Shown piece after piece: positions 1 to 3,728 of a DNA stretch of 6,503 nucleotides. Origin of the DNA: Planctomycetota bacterium (lineage in GTDB: Bacteria > Planctomycetota > UBA1135 > UBA2386). The first letter of the stretch is position 1. Each line of letters opens with the position of its first letter. The translations under genes were made by a program, and so were the position numbers. A model generated the notes under the pieces. It did not search any database. It was not told the origin of the DNA and was given only the letters and a program-made list of their open reading frames with translations. The stretch spans positions 1-6,503 of the forward strand of contig JAGQRA010000019.1 of assembly GCA_020425885.1 (NCBI GenBank), given 5' to 3'.

Positions 1-291
1 CATCATGGTGCGAAGGTGGCGGCGGCGTTCGCGGCCATGCGACCGATCACCGGCGAAGCCGATCTCGCGGCACCGGCGGCGGCGCTCGAGCTGCTGGGGC
101 GGCCGATGCGTGCCGCCCATTGGGTGGTGGAGCGCGCCCGCGAAGGCCTGCCGCCTTGGCGATTCGTCGCCGGCATCGTGCAGGTGGCGAGGAACCTCGG
201 CGACGAGGTCATGTGGGGTGAGGTCGCCGAGCTGATCGAGCGCATGGCGGCGGTCGGGCGGCAGCAGCCGCGGTCGCGGTCCGCCTGCTGA
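1..291 (+). CDS. C-terminal part of an unrecognised protein (5' end outside window)
   Basis: The frame is open from the first base of the window to a TGA at 289-291, so the true start lies upstream; the GTG at 16 is only the first internal start-like codon. The visible 96 residues are rich in Ala, Arg, Glu and Leu and read as amphipathic helices, including the stretches LELLGRPMRAAHWVVERARE and WGEVAELIERM. They end in a basic tail, RQQPRSRSAC. I see no signal peptide, membrane segment or catalytic motif, and I do not recognise the family. Third positions are mostly G or C, as in the other genes here, which supports this frame over the competing ones. It lies 60 bases upstream of the next gene on the same strand, so it could be the preceding cistron of one transcript. 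No function is proposed. Confidence 0.6.
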   Translation, partial: HHGAKVAAAFAAMRPITGEADLAAPAAALELLGRPMRAAHWVVERAREGLPPWRFVAGIVQVARNLGDEVMWGEVAELIERMAAVGRQQPRSRSAC

Positions 292-326
292 TCCGCCGTC
301 GCAGCGCAGTTTCGTTACGGCCCCGG

Positions 327-351
327 GCCGGCGCCGGTCGAAGGTGCCGGC
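327..351 (+). other. GC-rich hairpin abutting the start codon of the 352-867 gene
   Basis: Bases 327-335 pair with 343-351 to give a 9-bp stem with one G-U pair (333/345) and a 7-base loop, GGTCGAA. The right arm contains most of the AAGGTG ribosome-binding-like sequence and stops one base before the ATG at 352, so folding would occlude initiation. No T-run follows on the plus strand, so it is not a standard intrinsic terminator for the gene ending at 291. In DNA this GC-rich such stems also arise by chance, so function is uncertain. Confidence 0.3.
340..346 (+). promoter_or_regulatory. Probable ribosome binding site for the 352-867 gene
   Basis: GAAGGTG lies five bases before the ATG at 352 and resembles the anti-16S complement AAGGAG with one mismatch. 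It supports choosing 352 over the internal GTG and ATG codons further in. Part of the site is in the right arm of the hairpin at 327-351. Confidence 0.4.
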
Positions 352-867
352 ATGACAGGCCGTCTCGCATGGTGGACCATTCCGGGCGCGATCGTCGTGC
401 TGGCGCGCGTCATCACCTTGTCGCCGGGGTCGATCGGGTCGCCACGGCCATCGATGGCTGCGAACGCCCCCGGATCGTCGGGTGCCGTTGCTGCGATCGC
501 GACCGAGCGGTCGGCGGCGGCGCAGCCCGCCGCGCTGTCGGAGCTCAGCGGGCCGGTCATCGTGCAGGACGTCAGCGGCCGGCGCCGCGGCCCGCTGTGG
601 CTCTCGTTCGACAACGCCCTGATCCTGCAGCTGCCGGCGGCCACCGCGGGCACCACGGTCGAGCTGAGTCTGGAACGCTATGCGGGGGATGACGGGCAGC
701 GTAGCGAATGGCTGGCGGCGAGCCTGCCGGTGCGGGCGGACGCCACGTTGCCGTTCGCGAACTTGCCGGCCGGACGCTACGCGCTCGAGATCAGCTGGAA
801 CGTGGCGGGTGCCGCGCAGCGGATCGTGCGCGACCTCGAATCGCCGGGCACGATCGACCTGCGGTAG
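352..867 (+). CDS. Small exported or membrane-anchored protein with beta-rich C-terminal domain, unknown function
   Basis: This 171-residue protein starts at ATG 352, behind GAAGGTG. Residues about 5-22 (AWWTIPGAIVVLARVI) form a hydrophobic segment after an Arg, consistent with an uncleaved anchor or a poor signal peptide; no clear signal-peptidase site is visible. Residues about 25-60 are Ala/Ser/Pro/Gly-rich linker. Residues about 62-171 alternate hydrophobic and polar residues as in a beta-sandwich. They include the phrase LPAGRYALEI near residues 142-151, which recalls the 'LP.G.Y.v.v' strand-turn of carboxypeptidase-regulatory-like and prealbumin-like domains. No catalytic motif or cysteine is seen. 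The stop at 865-867 is 33 bases before the peptidase gene in the same direction, so co-transcription is possible, although a candidate promoter lies in that gap. I do not recognise the family; the domain comparison rests on one motif and is weak. Confidence 0.65.
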   Translation: MTGRLAWWTIPGAIVVLARVITLSPGSIGSPRPSMAANAPGSSGAVAAIATERSAAAQPAALSELSGPVIVQDVSGRRRGPLWLSFDNALILQLPAATAGTTVELSLERYAGDDGQRSEWLAASLPVRADATLPFANLPAGRYALEISWNVAGAAQRIVRDLESPGTIDLR

Positions 868-887
868 TCCGCTTCTCGGCACCGAGC

Positions 888-893
888 TACGCT
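888..893 (+). promoter_or_regulatory. Candidate -10 element for a leaderless peptidase mRNA
   Basis: TACGCT fits the TANNNT form of a sigma-70-type -10 box and ends seven bases before the GTG at 901. Transcription would then begin at or very near the start codon. That would explain why no purine-rich ribosome binding site is seen upstream of 901. No good -35 is visible at 17-18 bases upstream (around 865-870, TAGTCC). The assignment rests on a short motif and its spacing. Confidence 0.3.
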
Positions 894-900
894 TGCGCGG

Positions 901-3207
901 GTGAGAACGACTGCTTCGCTTTCCCCGTTCCTGTTGCTGTCGGTCGTAGCGGCGCCGCTTCAGGCCCAGGCCGGATTGCTCGATGCGCAACGCATCACCT
1001 CGGCCGAGTTCGCGCCGCAGCGGTTCGGCCCGGCGCGCTGGCTCGACGGCGTCCACTACGCCACGCTCGAGCCGCAGGTCAAGGACGGCAGCCGTGGACC
1101 GCTCGAGCTCGTGCGCTATCACGCCGTGACCGGTGAACGTGAGGTCGTGGTCAGCGCGGCGATGCTGTGGGTCGGGTCGCGCGGCGCGGCGCTGGCGATC
1201 GAGGACTACGCCTTCTCGCCCGACGGCGCGCAGCTCCTGGTGTTCACCGACAGCGAGCGGGTCTGGCGGCAGAACACCCGTGGCGAGTACTACGTGCTGC
1301 CGCTCGACGGCAGCGCCGAGCCGGTCCGGATCGGCGGCGACCTGCCGCGGTCGAGCCTGATGTTCGCCAAGTTCTCGCCCGACGGCCGGCGCATCGGCTA
1401 CGTCGCGCAGAACGACATCCACGTCGAGGATCTCGGCACGCACAAGCGCACGCAGCTCACCGTGGACGGTTCGGCTACGATCATCAACGGCACCTTCGAC
1501 TGGGTCTACGAGGAGGAGTTCGACTGCCGCGATGGCTTCCGCTGGAGCCCGGATGGCAGCTCGATCGCCTACTGGCAGCTCGACTGCAGCGGGGTCGGCG
1601 AGTTCTGCATGATCGACAACCTCAGCGATCGCTACGCGCGGGTCGTGCCGGTGCAGTACCCGAAGGCCGGCACCACGAACTCGTCGTGTCGCGTCGGCGT
1701 GATCCCGGCCGCGGGCGGCAACACGGTGTGGATGAAGACGCCGGGCGACCCGCGCGAGACCTACCTGCCGCGCATGGAGTGGCATCCAGGCGGCAGGGAG
1801 CTGATGGTGCAGTGGTTGCCGCGGCAGCAGAACTGGCTCGTCGTCTACGGTTGCGACGCCGAGAACGGCGCCGTGCGGGTCGTGCACGAGGAGCGCGATG
1901 CGGCCTACGTCGACGTCCGCGACGACTTCCGCTGGGTCGAGAACGGCGAGCGCTTCTTCTGGACGACCGACGCCGGCTTCGTCGATCAGCAGCGCGACGT
2001 CGCCTGGCGCGAGGCCGGCACGATCTTCTGGGACACGCGCGGCAAGCACGTCCTCGTGACCCGAATGCCGCTGACGCATGGGTTCGACGTCATGGGCGTC
2101 GACCACGCCGACATCGATCACGACCTGCTCTACGTCTCGGCCTGCGATGGCAACGCGACGCAGAAGTACCTGTTCGCCAACAAGGGCGGGCAGAGCGTGC
2201 GGCTGACACCGCGCGATCAGCCGGGATGGCACGACTACCAGGTCTCGGCCGACGGTTCGCTGGCGATCCACACCTTCTCGGCGTTCGACCAGCCGCCGGT
2301 CATCGACCTCGTCGAGCTGCCGGCGCACGAACGCGTCCGGGTGCTGGTCGCGAACGATGGCCTACGTCAGCGCTACGCGGCGCTGCAGAAGGGCGACAAC
2401 GAGTTCTTCCAGGTGACGACCGCGGACGGCCACACGCTCGACGGCTGGACCATGTATCCGCCGGACTTCGACGCGAGCAGGAAGTGGCCGGTGCTGTTCC
2501 ATGTCTACGGCGAGCCGTGGTCGCAGACGGTCAAGGACACCTGGTTCCTCGGCCATCACCTGTTCCACCGCTGGCTGACGCAGCGTGGCTATGTCGTGAT
2601 GTCGATCGATGCCCGCGGCACCCCGGCGCCCAAGGGGCGCGACTGGCGCAAGGCGCTGTACCAGCAGATCGGGGTCGTCAGTTCGCACGACTGGAACCAG
2701 GCCGTGACGGCACTCCTGGCCAAGCAGGATTGGATCGATCGTGAACGGCTCGCCATCTGGGGCTGGTCGGGTGGCGGCGCGATGACGTTGAACATGCTGT
2801 TCCGCCATCCGAAGCTGTTCGCCGCCGGCATGGCGGTGGCGCCGGTCACCGACATCTCGCTCTACGACACGATCTACCAGGAACGCTACTGCGGTGACCC
2901 GCGGCTGGTGCCGGAGGTCTATCGCGAGTGCTCGCCGATCACGTTCGCGGCGAACCTGCAGGCCCGGCTGCTGCTGGTCCACGGCACCGGTGACGACAAC
3001 GTGCACTTCCAGAACAGCGAGCGCCTGTTCGATGCCTTGGTCGCCAATGGCAAGCTGTTCGAGTATCTGGCCTATCCGAATCGCACCCACGCCATCCGCG
3101 AAGGCGCCGGGACGCGGCGCCACCTCTACGGGTCGCTGGCCGACTTCCTGCAGCGTCGGGTGCCGGCCGGCGGGATCGCCCGCGCGGCCGGCGACGGCGG
3201 CCGATGA
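901..3207 (+). CDS. Secreted dipeptidyl-peptidase-IV-like serine exopeptidase (S9B)
   Basis: This 768-residue protein should remove dipeptides from the N termini of peptides outside the cytoplasm. Residues 1-25 look like a signal peptide: Arg2, the hydrophobic run SPFLLLSVVAAPL, then a likely cut after AQA. Residues about 40-490 are the beta-propeller (DPPIV N-terminal domain), with repeated 'FSPDG' blades. The DWVYEEE motif (200-206) supplies Glu205/Glu206, the pair that holds the substrate amino terminus in DPPIV. Residues about 510-757 are the alpha/beta-hydrolase domain: Tyr536 (oxyanion hole), Ser623 in GWSGGG, Asp698 in HGTGDDNVHF and His730 in NRTHAI. The Asp-His spacing of 32 equals the human enzyme's. 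Length is normal for the family. Unusual points are Gly624 and Ile652 where human DPPIV has S1-pocket Tyr and Trp, and eight cysteines. GTG 901 is the first start-like codon after the in-frame stop of the preceding gene. The TGA overlaps the next gene's ATG. Family and catalysis are secure; P1 preference is not. Confidence 0.95.
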   Translation: MRTTASLSPFLLLSVVAAPLQAQAGLLDAQRITSAEFAPQRFGPARWLDGVHYATLEPQVKDGSRGPLELVRYHAVTGEREVVVSAAMLWVGSRGAALAIEDYAFSPDGAQLLVFTDSERVWRQNTRGEYYVLPLDGSAEPVRIGGDLPRSSLMFAKFSPDGRRIGYVAQNDIHVEDLGTHKRTQLTVDGSATIINGTFDWVYEEEFDCRDGFRWSPDGSSIAYWQLDCSGVGEFCMIDNLSDRYARVVPVQYPKAGTTNSSCRVGVIPAAGGNTVWMKTPGDPRETYLPRMEWHPGGRELMVQWLPRQQNWLVVYGCDAENGAVRVVHEERDAAYVDVRDDFRWVENGERFFWTTDAGFVDQQRDVAWREAGTIFWDTRGKHVLVTRMPLTHGFDVMGVDHADIDHDLLYVSACDGNATQKYLFANKGGQSVRLTPRDQPGWHDYQVSADGSLAIHTFSAFDQPPVIDLVELPAHERVRVLVANDGLRQRYAALQKGDNEFFQVTTADGHTLDGWTMYPPDFDASRKWPVLFHVYGEPWSQTVKDTWFLGHHLFHRWLTQRGYVVMSIDARGTPAPKGRDWRKALYQQIGVVSSHDWNQAVTALLAKQDWIDRERLAIWGWSGGGAMTLNMLFRHPKLFAAGMAVAPVTDISLYDTIYQERYCGDPRLVPEVYRECSPITFAANLQARLLLVHGTGDDNVHFQNSERLFDALVANGKLFEYLAYPNRTHAIREGAGTRRHLYGSLADFLQRRVPAGGIARAAGDGGR

Positions 3208-3725
3208 GCGGCTTCGTCGAAGCCGCGCGGTTCGCCTTCGTGCCGCGTCTCGAGGCCGCCACAGCCGACATCCGTCGCGAGCTGCGGGCGCTGCCAGCGG
3301 CGGCGTTCGCGCCCGCGGCCGATTCGTTGACCACGGTCGAGGCCGGCTACGACGAGACCGGCTGGCTCTACTTCGATCTCCACGGCGATGGCGACTTCGC
3401 CGTCAACCGTGCCCGCTGTCCGATCACGGCGGCGGCGGTCGCCGAGGTCCCCGGCCTGCGCAACGCCGGCTTCTCCCGCTTCGTCGCCGGCACCCACCTG
3501 TACCCGCACCGCGGTGAGCTGCCGGGCGTGCTGCGCTGCCACCTGCCGCTCGAGGTCCCGGCCGGCGATCTCGGCATCCGCTTCGGCGACGAGACCAGGC
3601 GCTGGCAGTTCGGCCGCTGCCTGATCATCGACGACACCCAGGAGCACACCGCCTGGAATCACGGCGATGGCGACCGCGTCGTACTGCTGATCACGTTCAC
3701 CGACGATCGGGCGTCGGTGGCATGA
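3204..3725 (+). CDS. Aspartyl/asparaginyl beta-hydroxylase family 2-oxoglutarate Fe(II) oxygenase
   Basis: This 173-residue, single-domain protein has no signal peptide or membrane segment, so it should act in the cytoplasm. It is predicted to hydroxylate a side chain or small molecule using O2, 2-oxoglutarate and Fe(II). The core spans about residues 45-168. The blocks YPHRGELPGVLRCHLPL (100-116), GDETRRW (128-134) and IIDDTQEHTAWN (141-152) match the aspartyl/asparaginyl hydroxylase family (Pfam Asp_Arg_Hydrox). His102 and His148 are the likely iron ligands and Arg158 the likely 2-oxoglutarate-binding Arg. Their spacings (46 and 10) equal those of His679, His725 and Arg735 in human AspH, which also lacks the usual acidic iron ligand. 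The protein lacks the membrane segments of LpxO, so lipid A is an unlikely substrate. The ATG overlaps the peptidase stop as ATGA, suggesting translational coupling. The TGA at 3723-3725 abuts the stop of the convergent gene. Family is secure; substrate unknown. Confidence 0.9.
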   Translation: MSGFVEAARFAFVPRLEAATADIRRELRALPAAAFAPAADSLTTVEAGYDETGWLYFDLHGDGDFAVNRARCPITAAAVAEVPGLRNAGFSRFVAGTHLYPHRGELPGVLRCHLPLEVPAGDLGIRFGDETRRWQFGRCLIIDDTQEHTAWNHGDGDRVVLLITFTDDRASVA

Positions 3726-3728
3726 TCA
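3688..3728. terminator. Candidate bidirectional terminator hairpin over the convergent stop codons
   Basis: CACCGACG at 3698-3705 and CGTCGGTG at 3712-3719 form a perfect 8-bp stem around a 6-base loop (ATCGGG). TGATCA occurs on both sides, at 3688-3693 and 3723-3728, and can extend the structure across a small internal loop of 4 and 3 bases. The repeat reads the same way on both strands and lies where two converging transcripts end, with no other intergenic space. No T-run follows on either strand, so it is not a canonical intrinsic terminator. It also codes for the last residues of the hydroxylase. Confidence 0.4.

Noticed and set aside
327..351. Intrinsic terminator for the gene ending at 291
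   Set aside because: The stem is good but no T-run follows, and it abuts a start codon; it is listed as a hairpin of unknown role instead.
315..656. 113-codon minus-strand frame opposite the 352-867 gene
   Set aside because: The plus-strand gene has a ribosome-binding-like site, a hydrophobic N-terminal segment and good third-position GC bias; the antisense product has none of these.
1167..2744. 525-codon open frame on the plus strand, in another frame of the peptidase gene
   Set aside because: The product is an Arg/Ala-rich string without motifs and overlaps the peptidase gene, whose catalytic residues are all in order. It is a by-product of high GC, where stops are rare in off frames.
2362..3123. 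253-codon open frame antisense to the peptidase C-terminal domain
   Set aside because: It lies opposite the conserved catalytic blocks, its composition reflects the complement of those codons, and no motif is recognisable.
3204..3725. LpxO-type lipid A hydroxylase
   Set aside because: The protein shares the catalytic family but is short and has no membrane segments, unlike LpxO.
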